Shown: positions 38,201-47,200 of the stretch, piece after piece | How the letters are laid out: every line of letters starts with the position of its first letter | How positions within the stretch are numbered: position 1 is the stretch's first letter | From: Asterias rubens | Taxonomy: Eukaryota; Echinodermata; Asteroidea; Forcipulatida; Asteriidae | NCBI RefSeq assembly: GCF_902459465.1 | Contig: NC_047075.1 | Coordinates: forward strand, 9,975,119-10,039,118 | Direction: 5' to 3' | Length of the DNA: 64,000 bases | The notes under the pieces: model-generated | The model's input: only the letters and a program-made list of their open reading frames with translations | The model's database searches: none | Told to the model about the DNA's origin: nothing | Translations under genes and position numbers: made by a program

Positions 38201-38353
38201 AAATAAAAACGACACGGACACATGACGGACACATGACGGACGGACGTACACACGGAAACCCTTTTCTTCAAATATTGTGGATGTAGTAGTTGTAACTACA
38301 AAGAGAACTACCCCCATCTCTTATATTTTACATTATAAAACTTACTTCGGCAT
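32109..38353 (-). CDS. SNRPC: SNRPC, U1 small nuclear ribonucleoprotein C (complete, 5 coding exons)
   Basis: Coding exons in transcript order: 38353-38346, 36434-36392, 35228-35120, 34291-34061, 32206-32109. They sum to 489 nt (162 aa; human 159 aa), all with GT-AG introns and consistent phases. U1-C is part of the U1 snRNP and stabilises base pairing of U1 snRNA with the 5' splice site. The N-terminus [20 protein letters not shown] is nearly invariant across animals. It forms a C2H2 (U1-type) zinc finger with C6, C9, H24 and H30, followed by the helix [20 protein letters not shown]. The C-terminus is the usual Pro/Gly/Met-rich tail ([20 protein letters not shown]), ending ANRPS. Introns hold several MITEs and two unusual repeats. 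Confidence 0.96.
32280..32621 (+). mobile_element. MITE-1 copy, type A, with a 45-bp deletion
   Basis: TTAAAATCAGTGGACACTAT to CCAATAGTGTCCAGTGTCTTTAA. The GAGAAACGGCTCCCTCTG block is missing (CATTGTAATTTTCTGCG). In SNRPC intron 4, 73 bp from exon 5. Confidence 0.87.
32648..32700. mobile_element. GGGCCC foldback family, left fragment
   Basis: TGGGCTCAATTTCATAAAGC then GGTAAGCACATTTTTGTGCA. Confidence 0.45.
32721..32900 (+). mobile_element. Retroelement relic with hammerhead-like motif, copy 1
   Basis: GTCTC (about 32723) ... TTGACGA ... imperfect stem GACTTAC/GTAGTC ... GAAACGTT GAGAC (about 32757-32770) follows the order of a minimal hammerhead ribozyme: stem I, CUGANGA, stem II, GAA, ACGU, U, stem I. 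The first core base is U instead of C. Downstream, GAGCAGGACAGTTCCTCTCAGAACTG-like sequence is shared with 39711-39850 and 58768-59040. Possibly a Penelope-like element remnant. Confidence 0.5.
32948..33155. repeat. GC-rich island with a 55-bp direct duplication
   Basis: CTGGCCCCCACGAGCCACCT followed by CTCCGACGAGTGCCTCCTGC and TCTGCACTTTGCCGT occurs at 32969-33023 and 33100-33154. Between them lies CCGTGCCGGGCCCCCACTGC-type sequence. The base composition is sharply different from the AT-rich intron on both sides. Origin not recognised. Confidence 0.85.
33357..33480 (+). repeat. Dispersed repeat with CACGTG core, copy 3 of 3
   Basis: ATACCCCAGACAATTTCTCT then GGTGGAGAGCGCATCACGTG and GACCAGCTGGAGCTCTGTTT; closest to 7283-7390. 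Confidence 0.6.
33480..33600. mobile_element. Short foldback with CTTGGTACAAGACG arms
   Basis: TCGTCTTGGTACAAGACGTTTC at about 33483 is complementary to GAACGTCTTGCACCAAGAC at about 33567; ACGCACTCG at the left end matches CGCGCACGA at the right. About 115 bp. Confidence 0.45.
33665..34021 (-). mobile_element. MITE-1 copy, hairpin type B, reversed
   Basis: TTAAAGGCATGGACACCTTT to CAATAGTGTCCATTGCCTGTAA. The centre AATAAAAGGCTTCAGCGGAA + GTCTTTTATTA is the type B palindrome. It ends 39 bp from the SNRPC exon 4 boundary. Confidence 0.85.
34061..34291 (-). CDS. SNRPC: SNRPC exon 4
   Basis: Acceptor TGCCAACAG; donor CCAA|GTAAGT. Encodes [20 protein letters not shown] and the Pro/Gly/Met-rich tail. 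Confidence 0.94.
34725..35000 (+). repeat. Dispersed repeat 'TGCCCTTGGTGCCC' family, copy 1
   Basis: GGTGACTTGTCTCCATGCCC, GCCTGGGTGCCCTTAAAATG, CCAAGGAGAAAATGCC; homologous stretches at 48495-48650 (+) and 53975-54150 (-), with weaker echoes at 36140-36205 and 46505-46625. It lies in SNRPC intron 3. No coding frame recognised. Confidence 0.55.
35120..35228 (-). CDS. SNRPC: SNRPC exon 3 (zinc finger second half, helix)
   Basis: Acceptor TTCACAG; donor ACAA|GTAAGT. Encodes [20 protein letters not shown] (H24, H30) and [16 protein letters not shown]. Confidence 0.97.
35341..35710. mobile_element. hAT-type MITE with perfect 8-bp target duplication GGCACAGA
   Basis: TAAGCTTGGGCTATATCACG on the left pairs with CGATATCGCCCAAGCTTA on the right. 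GGCACAGA occurs at 35333-35340 and 35711-35718. The interior is full of ATATCG/CGATAT palindromes on both arms (TATATCGCGATATATCG type). 370 bp, no frame; 8-bp duplications are characteristic of hAT transposases. Confidence 0.92.
36392..36434 (-). CDS. SNRPC: SNRPC exon 2 (zinc finger first half)
   Basis: Acceptor CTTCTTCAG; donor ACTCG|GTAAGT. Encodes [14 protein letters not shown] with zinc ligands C6 and C9. Confidence 0.96.
36564..36953 (-). mobile_element. MITE-1 copy, full length, type A, reversed
   Basis: TTTAAAGACAGGCTGGACAC to AATAGTGTCCACTGCCTTTAA; hairpin GATTTTGAGACCTCA / CGAGGTCTCGAAATC near 36750-36792. Confidence 0.88.
37355..37404. repeat. Inverted repeat TCTGGGAACCACGAA
   Basis: TCTGGGAACCACGAA (about 37337) and TTCGTGGTTCCCAGA (about 37380) form a perfect 15-bp stem with a loop of about 28 nt in SNRPC intron 1. 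Confidence 0.7.
37545..37860 (-). repeat. Dispersed repeat shared with IGHMBP2 intron 1
   Basis: Reverse complement of 5935-6235, including GGAGGAGGGTTACGTTATCG and AATTTGTGTCATGATTTTTG. Confidence 0.65.
37905..38140. repeat. 15-16-bp minisatellite GGGACCGAGTTGACTT, about 15 units
   Basis: Units alternate between GACCGAGTTGACTTGG (16) and GACCGAGTTGACTGG (15), with two CGCACTT/GCACTT interruptions and single changes GTTCAC and GTTGGC. The right end blends into 'CGAGTTGACCGGTACC' and 'GTCGAGTTGTCCGACGGACGAGTTGTC'-type decayed units. It lies about 200 bp downstream of SNRPC exon 1. Confidence 0.92.
38346..38353 (-). CDS. SNRPC: SNRPC exon 1, coding part (8 nt)
   Basis: ATGCCGAA followed by donor GTAAGT. 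Only M, P and two bases of K are encoded before the intron, and joining to exon 2 restores MPKYYC. A short 5' UTR upstream (on the minus strand, about 38354-38500) is GC-richer. Confidence 0.88.
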
Positions 38354-38400
38354 TTTGTCTGTGGAAAGGACAGATTTTCCTCGTCAGTCGATTACACGGT

Positions 38401-38500
38401 TCGTCGTTTTGGACACGCTTTCTTTCGTTGTTTGTGGTTGAAGCGTTTTTCGGATACGCGTTGATTGTTTACAGCTTACGCAAGACAACGTATCCGAAAA
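38401..38500. promoter_or_regulatory. Probable SNRPC promoter/5' UTR with inverted 'CGTATCCGAAAAA' boxes
   Basis: Upstream of the SNRPC ATG, GTTTTTCGGATACGCGTTGA at 38451 and AACGTATCCGAAAAATGCAG at 38487 are inverted copies about 35 bp apart. No TATA box recognised. Role is inference from position. Confidence 0.3.
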
Positions 38501-39710
38501 ATGCAGTCGCGAGAGGGCGCTCTAACAAAACTTCCGCAAGGAAAACTGCCACAACATCAACGGGAAAAAAAATAATAATGGTTTGGCAATAATTAATCCC
38601 CTTGTATTAATAGAATGGCCATGGTCAAAATTTGTCTTGATTTTTTGTGAAAAGCACAGAGACAATTTATTGATGTACAGAAATCAAAAATGTTTATCCG
38701 GAAGCATAATGATATTCTGACGGAAGATGATCTAAAATGAGCCAGTGAGGGCTGCTGAAGTTTTTACACAATATTCACCGATAGGCCTACAGGCGCCTAT
38801 TGGGGCGCGCGGGGGAATAATTATTATTATAATCCCCAGAGGCAAAGAATTCACTGTCGTCAATTTTCAACCTGAAATTGGTACTAAACACAATTATTAA
38901 AATGTTCAGATGTTTATCATAATGAATTACATTGGTCATTGGTATAGTCAGTTAAGAGCCCAAAAAGGGGTTTCAGTGAAAATTTGGTCAATGTGAACTG
39001 AGATGGGGGTTGAATGTTGACTTCCAACTTGATGTGTTTTTGGATCATGAGGCCGGGAAAAAAAAATGAGGAGGGATATAACTTGACTGTCTCATGGGCT
39101 TCCCATAAAATGATTGAGGAGGGGCACAAGTTCAAGAGTCAATGGACAATATTTCCCCTTTACAGTCAAAAGCTATAAGACTTCTATTTTTTTTGTATTA
39201 TTACTTTAATTTTTTGTATCACTATTTTTTTTGTGTGAAACGGTTTTCTTTCATTGCAATCCACAAGAGGGCGCTATAACTCCCAAAGAGCAGACGGGCA
39301 GCTGCTTGAGTGTGCATCTGTTCTTCAACAAAGTCAGCGTATCCCCACTACCAACTTCACCACCACAACAATGCAAACCTAATACGAGAGAGTCTCAAGA
39401 CTAAGACTCGATACGGCGCTAAAGATCAAAGGCCTAAGTCAGGTCTGAGACGAAACCGCAAAATGAAGAATGTTTGTTCGACTGACCGCCGCTCAGAGAT
39501 CCTTGTTTGGCAAAGAAAAGACTGGCAAATCCTGCCCTACCCCTCCGCGTTATAATTTGGGACTTGGGTTATTTTATTCACCTTGTCCATTATGCTGTGA
39601 TTATTGTTTATGCTCACGTGTATTGACTGCGAAAAACGGTATGTATGAGGGGAAAAAATAAAATAAAATAATTATATAATAAGTAAACTATGTCTAAGCT
39701 TAAGTTTCAA

Positions 39711-39850
39711 TCTGTACCTTCCGTCCGGAGAGCAGGACAGTTCTTTTCAGAACTGAGAAGTCTCCCGAACAATTATTATTGTTCGAAAGACCTATACTCC
39801 ACGTATAGTAGATTATTAGAAAGACAGTTCTCTAAAGAAGTTGTTGGTAT
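39711..39850 (+). mobile_element. Fragment of the hammerhead-bearing repeat family (body only)
   Basis: GAGCAGGACAGTTCTTTTCA, AACTGAGAAGTCTC and AAAGACAGTTCTCTAAAGAA match 58940-59025. The upstream motif is absent. The 92-codon frame here is not a gene. Confidence 0.5.
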
Positions 39851-40183
39851 AAGCAACACTAAGCAGGATAACAGTCACAGCTGTTGCATGCGAAAAATGG
39901 TACTCTTGGATGCTATTAAAATTATTCTTGTAATCATTGTTGTTATAGCTACTCCGTTTTGTGTGTAAGCAGCTCTATGAAATTGTGTCCTTCAGATATC
40001 CCGAATTTGTCTTTCCTGACGATAAACATTACATCGACTTTCCTTATAATACAGGACCGGAAAAAATATGAATTGTAAAAAATGTTTATACGATCGTGTT
40101 AATACATGATTTAATTTTTGTTTTCTGAAGAAGTCAAATCCTTTCTCTATGGTCAAATTTGTAACCATGATTGTCCACAGGCA

Positions 40184-40414
40184 GTGTCCAATTGAACAGA
40201 GCTGCTTGGCACAAAACATAGCTTAGCACAAAACAGTGTTTACCAGAATCAGAATGAGGTTACCAGCCGAAAATAGAATGCTACATAATGTACAAACTAT
40301 TGGGCGGTATGCTTACTTTTGCCATAAAATAATTATTTTTGCCTAGCAGGATTTTTTTTTCTTTTCACAATATTAATTTTCTGTTTTGGGCCTCAGCTCT
40401 ACGAAATTGGGCCC
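40184..40414. mobile_element. GGGCCC foldback family, diverged copy
   Basis: CCAATTGAACAGAGCTGCTT at left, CTCAGCTCTACGAAATTGGG plus CCC at right; internal TTACCAGAATCAGAATGAGG. A lone right end (AAGCAGCTCTATGAAATTGT) precedes at 39967-39988. Confidence 0.6.
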
Positions 40415-40632
40415 AGATCCAAGGATTTCCTTTTTGCGTGTACCGCCGTGTTTGTATGTGTAGGCCTGTCATCAAAATAATAATTACTACTGGACCGGCG
40501 GTACAAGCACCACGTCCTTTGGCGGCATTATCACACGCCACCCGGGTATGTATAGGCGATTTATCTTTAAAGCGCAAAGCGAAATAAGTTAATGTTTTGT
40601 TACTAATAATGCAGATAAAACGCGTTCCCAAT

Positions 40633-40777
40633 GGGAGACTTTCTGGGACGATAGAGGGCAGCAGACTTACCGGGTAAATCCATTGTTCTCAGAATTATGC
40701 GCATGTTCAGAACTACGTAAACAATGGAAATTAATTACCCGGTATGTCTGCTGCCACCTAGCGTTGGAAAGTCTCCT
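40633..40777. mobile_element. Palindromic MITE with GGGAGACTTTC ends
   Basis: GGAGACTTTCTGGGACGATA and GGCAGCAGACTTACCGGGTAA pair with TTACCCGGTATGTCTGCTGCC and GTTGGAAAGTCTCC. 145 bp upstream of RBM47. Confidence 0.8.
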
Positions 40778-40959
40778 ATTAGCTGGTGGTTTTAATGGGC
40801 GTGTACCTACAATGGTTATAATGGTGGAGAGACTGTGTGATTGAGGGAAACTGATTGGGTGGTAAACCAAATCGAAACTAGACCGCGACATGCCTGTTTT
40901 TTTATTTTCCAGACTTTACACATTCCGTGTGTACTCGGTGCATGCATGCAGTTATAGGT

Positions 40960-41090
40960 GTAGGGGGGGGGGGGGGAGGGGAGGGAGGTATAGATGGTTT
41001 TTCCCTCTGTTTTCATTGGGGCAACAGCGGGAATGGGGAAATCTTTCTCTCTTTTTTGGAGGGGCCGGGTTGGGGGGGGGGGGGAGGGGA
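40960..41090 (+). repeat. Two poly(G) runs
   Basis: Runs of 13 or more G at about 40961-40976 and 41071-41083, in a G-rich, purine-biased strand with possible quadruplex potential. C runs occur at 41706-41715. Confidence 0.8.
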
Positions 41091-42526
41091 TTAGACGTCG
41101 AAGGCCCTCTAAACGCAAAATGTGCAAAATATTATACTTTTTTTTATCTGGTCAGCATGCAGTAGTTGTTGTTCAGACCAAGGGGCCTATGTGGATGCGC
41201 ATTATCTACAGTCTCTCGTTCACGGGGATGTAATCCAGCTTTTAGGTTATACCCGACCTATTATATTAGACCCCATTAGGTTATAAACAATATTGGCCTT
41301 TGTACTCTAATTAGAATATCGGGATATAACAATTGATCTCTCATAACCAACATGATTAATTATGTAATGTAATCTCTGAGTTATCGGCTTTTAGAGATAA
41401 TACGGGGCAGGAGTACAGAGTACACACATTGTTATTATAGTTATCAATTTAGTACAACGATCTGTAGGCAATGTGTGATGTGCACAACAAGTATTATTTA
41501 TCCCGTGTCTGCTTCGCCAATTTAAAACCCATTCTGCTGCCGTGAATTGTTTTTTTGTAGGTTGGGGGCCCGCCCCATCAGAGACTGGTTCATAAAATTA
41601 TGATGTGTGCTTATTCTTGGTATCAGTAATTTGTATAGCTGGATGTAAGCGGCATCACACACCCCATCCCCCAACCACGCTTCTCCCGGTCGGCTGTCCA
41701 AGATCCGAACCCCTCTCTGCCACCCCCCCCCCGATACTCACTGACACACCTCCGTGGATCCACCTTGACACAGTTTCATAAAGCTGTTAAGCAGAAGTGA
41801 CATTCTTCTTAGCAAATTACTTTGGCTAAGCAAGAAATGACACTGTAGGCCTAATACGTTGCAGCATCAGTGTTTTGGCTGATAGGCCTTATCCTAAAGT
41901 TTTGCTAAGATTTGTTTGGGTGCTATTTCTGTTTGCGCTTACATCCTTTATTGAACTTGGCCACACTGTCTTAGTATACCTTGCAGGCCACGGGCATGCA
42001 CTGCCCTGATAATCTCACCAAAATATTTTTGAGATCATTCGTCGTTTCCGGAGCGGTACTTCTCGTATCCCCACCCACCACAAAGTATACGCCCCTATAT
42101 AGAACCGAACACCGACTTTTTATATTATTGGCTCATCAGCTAACATTGAAACAGTCAAACGAAAAACACAACTCGTTAATCAAGGTTGAAATTTGTTATC
42201 TGTGTCCCCCATTAACATTGTTTGGTTAAACTGGATGGTGTATAATCCATTTTAAATGCGGTTTAAACAATTTATGCGGCTTTCTTATCAAAATTATGCC
42301 AACATAAGGCTATTAACTACAAAGTGGGTGCTGAAACTTGTTTTCAAAAGATTTCACCCGAGGCCTATTATGCAACCTCCCCGAATTTGCTTATTATTAT
42401 AGTTATTATGGAACCCCTCTCTTTAAGTTGTAGTAGTGCCTATTATATAGTCGTAGTCTCCAAAAAATAATATTATAGCAACTGCACGTGTAGGTATAAT
42501 TATTGCAACAAACACAACTTATTAAT

Positions 42527-42890
42527 ATAAAGGCAGTGGACACTATTGGTAACCACCCAAAATAATTATCAGCATAAAACTTCACATGGTAACGAGTAAT
42601 GGGGAGAGGTTGATAGTATAAAACATTGTGAGAAACGGTTCCCTCTAAAGTGTCGTAGTTTTCGAGAAAGAAGTAATTTTCCACGAATTTGAGGTCTCGA
42701 AAACAAACATCTGAAGGCACACAGCTTCGTGTGACAAGGGTGGTTTTTTTTTCATAGTTATCTCACAACTTCGACGACCAATCGAGCTCATTATTTTTAC
42801 AGGTTTGTTATTTTTAGCCGATGCATGTTGAGATACACCAAGTGAGAAGACTGGTCTTTGACAATTACCAATAGTGTCCACTGCCTTTAA
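42527..42890 (+). mobile_element. MITE-1 copy, type A, half hairpin
   Basis: ATAAAGGCAGTGGACACTAT to AGTGTCCACTGCCTTTAA. Only the right arm TTTGAGGTCTCGAAAAC of the hairpin remains; the left arm and loop are deleted. Confidence 0.87.
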
Positions 42891-43099
42891 AAGTCAGCCC
42901 TGAACCTCTACTGCGGCCACCAGTAGCCATTGCCGCGATGCCCCAGCGAAATGCCCTTTTGGTTGTTATGCTCTTCATGAAATAACACACTAGCTCTACC
43001 TAAAAAAACAGATTATGAAAAGGACAACTTTGAGCCAATTACAACTTTGACATCTGACCTGCTAACACAATCAATAATTATTGACTTTGCGTGAGCAGC

Positions 43100-43240
43100 C
43101 GACATCGCCGCCATCTCGGATACTGCGCATGCGCTGGATCACTTGAGGCGATGACGCCGGAGGTGATATTTTTATTGGTAGCAATCAATTATTACAAATC
43201 GGCAATTATAAAAAGACCGTGGAAGCAAATCTTAGACTGA
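43100..43240 (+). promoter_or_regulatory. Probable RBM47 core promoter
   Basis: GCCGCCATCTCGG (YY1-like) at 43106, the palindrome TGCGCATGCGC (NRF1 consensus) at 43125, and TATAAAAAG at 43207-43215, within the 475 bp upstream of the RBM47 start codon. A start about 30 bp after the TATA box, near 43240, would give a 5' UTR of about 335 nt. Inference from motifs and position. Confidence 0.5.
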
Positions 43241-43573
43241 CCAGAATCATTTGAAAGTGATCAAATTCCTCAAAAGGAAATTTTTTTCAAGAATTTGAGC
43301 AAAAGTTTGTAAAAATCACAGACGAGATTGTTTTTTTACGAGCCTAAACATTTGTTTCGATAGATCGATACTTTGGTTTTGTATCGATAGGGGGCAGTTT
43401 TGCTGCTCACTTTTCGCACACAATCTGACGCACGCTGTTGGCAAGGTACATGTGACATCGACACCAGATTAATCTCTAGTAAATTATTCAACCATCAAGA
43501 TATGAAGTGATTTTTCAGATCATTCCTTGGCCAACCTTAGCCCTAATCACACCGAATCAAATAGGAACGAATC

Positions 43574-44266
43574 ATGGAAGACTCAATCGGAAAGTCAGCA
43601 CCCGAGGGAATTGCCGGGGCCCGGAATGAGGCAGCCCTTCTGGCGCTTATGGAGAAGACCGGCTACGACATTGTCCAGGAGAACGGCCAGAGGAAGTACG
43701 GCGGGCCGTGCCCTGGCTGGGAGGGACAGCCACCGAGCAGGGGCTGCGAGGTCTTCGTCGGGAAAATACCCCGTGATCTCTTCGAAGACGAGCTTGTGCC
43801 GGTCTTCATGAAAATTGGGAAAATCTTCGAACTGAGACTGATGATGGATTTTAGTGGTAACAACAGGGGGTATGCATTTGTGATGTTCACGAACAAGGAA
43901 GATGGCAAGAAAGCGGTGAAACAGCTCAACAACTACGAAATCCGGAAAGGCCGATACCTCGGGGTCTGCCCAAGCGTCGACAACTGCCGCCTTTTTGTTG
44001 GAGGGATTCCCAAGAACAAGAAGCGAAATGAGATCCTCGAAGAAATGTCCAAAGTTACCGAGCAGGTCACCGATGTCATTGTCTACCCGTCGGCGACGGA
44101 TAAATCGAAAAACAGAGGCTTTGCTTTCGTCGAATTCGAGAACCACCGAGCGGCAGCCATGGCGAGACGAAAACTCATCCCCGGTAGAATTCAGCTGTGG
44201 GGACATCAGATCATGGTGGACTGGGCTGAGCCAGAAAGAGATGTCGACGAGGACATCATGAAGAAC
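43574..44266 (+). CDS. RBM47: RBM47 exon 1 (RRM1 and RRM2)
   Basis: 231 codons, donor AAGAAC|GTAAGT. Contains the N-terminal signature, RRM1 and RRM2 and ends at [17 protein letters not shown]-rich compared with its flanks; both RRMs in one exon. Confidence 0.95.
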
Positions 44267-47200
44267 GTAAGTTCATTATAACCTGTTTGAAACAAGAATA
44301 ACGATTTAACAACAAGGAACTGACCTCCAATAATTACATTCAAAATACTTTAAAAAACTTCAAAATATGATTGAAGAAAAACGGAGAAAAACAAACATTA
44401 CATTGCCTTTTTTCCTGAACTACACAATTTGTTTTTGCTTAATAAGTGACTAAATCATTATCAGGTATTATCACCAGAAACTGAGGGGGCTTTTGGGTCC
44501 ACATTGAGTTTTTCAAATTATGAAAATGTTTACTTTTAAGAAATTTTGTAGACACAGGCTTTATTCAAATTATTGACATAATGAAAGCGTGTTTTTTTCC
44601 ATCCTAATTTATAAAAAAAAAAAAATTGCAGATAAAAGTTTAAATTTAAAATCATAAACTTGTTGATTACAACACAAAGTATGGGTTTAAATTATGATGG
44701 AAGTTAATCAGCTAGTGTCGTTTCATTTGCTTAGTTATTTCAAGTTTATTTTGCAGGTAGACTATCGTAAAATAGACAACAGAAGATTTCCTTTTTAATA
44801 GACCTTATGCATTGACGTCATCCAGCCGCCATCTTTGAGGTCAAACGGTGACGAAACAATCAAAACGCACATAGATTGACCAATGAACAATCTCCTTTTG
44901 ACCTCAATGCGGGGGTGCCGTACTGAAATGACGTCATGTGCATAAGGTCTATAGAGTCGTATGAGGCTAAACTGTTTGAAGTCAATATTAAACTGTTAAA
45001 TGAACCATGGAGGAATGAATGAATTTAGACCCCGCCTTCATCTCGTTGCGATAACGTAACTAGCCTTCATCCATCTTGATAGTGGATTTTTCTGGTAAAC
45101 CAAGTAATTTCTTTTCAAAGAAACTTAAAAAGGTTATTTTCAAAAGAACCTAAAATCCAGGTCTTTCAATCTGTAAATAATTACGACCACCAAAAATGTA
45201 TTTCAAAATCCTGGTTAACATCCAATGGAAGTCAGACACTTTGTACCTTTGCCACTTCGTATCAAAACCAAATTGGTCACTTTGTACCAAAAAGTGTCCT
45301 GAAACATTGTACGAAGTGTCTTGTACAGTACGAAGTGTCCAAGAGTCCAAAGTCAATTTGTACCTTGCAAAAGGTACAAGATGTCCAGGGTACTAGCGGC
45401 AAACATACGAAGTGTACTGACACCCATCCAACACGAATGCAACAACTGGTGAAAAGCCTTTAGAAAACATTCTGGAAAATGTGTACTACTCCAGATAGGT
45501 TCATTTATCAAAACACTCCAATAAAAATACAACATTGAAAAAGTTATTCCTGTATTTATGGAATCTGCTTTACCCACAAAACTCTTTTGGTAATACAATG
45601 TAATCTTTATTTAGGACCAGGATCCAATTACTGAAACTTTATTGTGAATTTTTTGGGACCCCTTTAAAGTTTAAGCCTTTAAGGTTTAAAATCCCAAAAG
45701 ATAAGGTGGTATTTTGAGAATAATATTTCACATTGATTTTTGATGATTTTTGTTAGCATTAGCCTCAATAAATAAGTTGAAGAGTGACTGCAATTCCTTA
45801 GAGCACAGTAAAATGCTTGACAAACTTTATCAATTTCTACTCAAAAACCTACATTTTCAAACTCCAAAATTAACATTTAGTGTTCACAATACAGATCTAT
45901 GGGTAGCTTCAGTCTGAATATTTCGCTGTGCAAAATTGCTCGACAGACAGGGGAGGGTAGTTCCCCGAAAATATAAATGGAGTTCCATTTGGGTCAAATT
46001 CAGATAGCATTAGCTGCTTCAATAGCGGAAAATTGTTCGACAGTTTTCTGCTAAGCAAAAATAAGTAGTTAATAGTATCAGTCACAGACGGCAGGCCTAC
46101 ATGTGGCATGGATTTTATTATGGTAAGCATGAAGAACTGACATTCGCTAACCTGAAAAAGGTTACCAGCTAGTGAGGGGGCCTACCATTTTCAATTGGTT
46201 TACTTCTCTGTAAAGTTGATCTGGACAGTGACCTCTACTGAAAGGGAATCATGACCAACCAAGATGTCAGTAAACATTACTTTTGTGGGTTAACTCTGCC
46301 TATTCAAGGAAGGTACACAGAACCACTTTTCAACAAACTAAATTTTGTTGTGAACCACAAAAGAAAAATATTCAAATTGGTATTTAAGTTAGGTAAACAA
46401 AATTGTCAATTCCATGTCAAGGTAACAGTGATTATTGGCTGAGGGATTTACATGTTAACCTCAAATAAATTGTCAGCTAAAGATGCCATGTCCTCTGTTG
46501 CTGTGGTTATTGCTTCTAAGGCACGCCTTCAAACATTTTCAACTGGCAGAAAGATTTACCAATGGAAGTGCTCTTTGAAAAATGAAATTGGCCTTGTCCT
46601 CTCAAAGATGAACTTCAAGGTCTAAATGTCACCTACAACTTGTACACACTGCTGCTGGTGTGCAGGGCTAAACATTTTAAACTTCTATCTTTTCATCAAT
46701 ATCTTAAAAAAATCCAAAGAAAACAAGAGTTGTTTCCTAAGAAAGGCTAGTTTTGAAAGCCATTATAAATTACCAGATTTAAAATGTAAAACATTCTTAC
46801 ATGTAGGCCATCGCCCTGTTTAGTGTATCCAGGCCTGACAGGCTCTATTAATTTCAATTTAAAGTAGTTCTGAGAAATTAAATAGCTTAAAATTCAATAG
46901 CTTCATATTTCAATCAGGTAGTTTTTACATGATTTTACAAAGAAAAGAGTGGACAACGTCATGATTGTAGAATGAGTACCTCACTCGCACAAACCACAGA
47001 AAGGATCTTCACTAACTAACCCTCTAGCCCCATGCAAACAATAAAGGACTTGTACCAACATTACTAGCCAAACAAAGCGCAACCTCTTTAGCTTGTTTTC
47101 TTCTCAACTGTGTGAATGGTACCTGTCCTCCTTCAAATTTGTCCAAGGGTTATAATCCTCTAACCATGGTCATTTTCTATCGTAAATCAGACCAGAGACA

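Noticed and set aside
37745..38317. Minus-strand frame of 190 codons rich in 'SQLGPKSTR' repeats
   Set aside because: Translation of the 15/16-bp minisatellite; not conserved sequence, sits in SNRPC intron 1.
39690..39968. 92-codon frame with a hydrophobic C-terminus
   Set aside because: The first half is a copy of the dispersed repeat also found at 58940-59025; no independent support for a gene.
43595..44206. Minus-strand frame of 203 codons
   Set aside because: Antisense shadow of RBM47 exon 1, a GC-rich coding exon.
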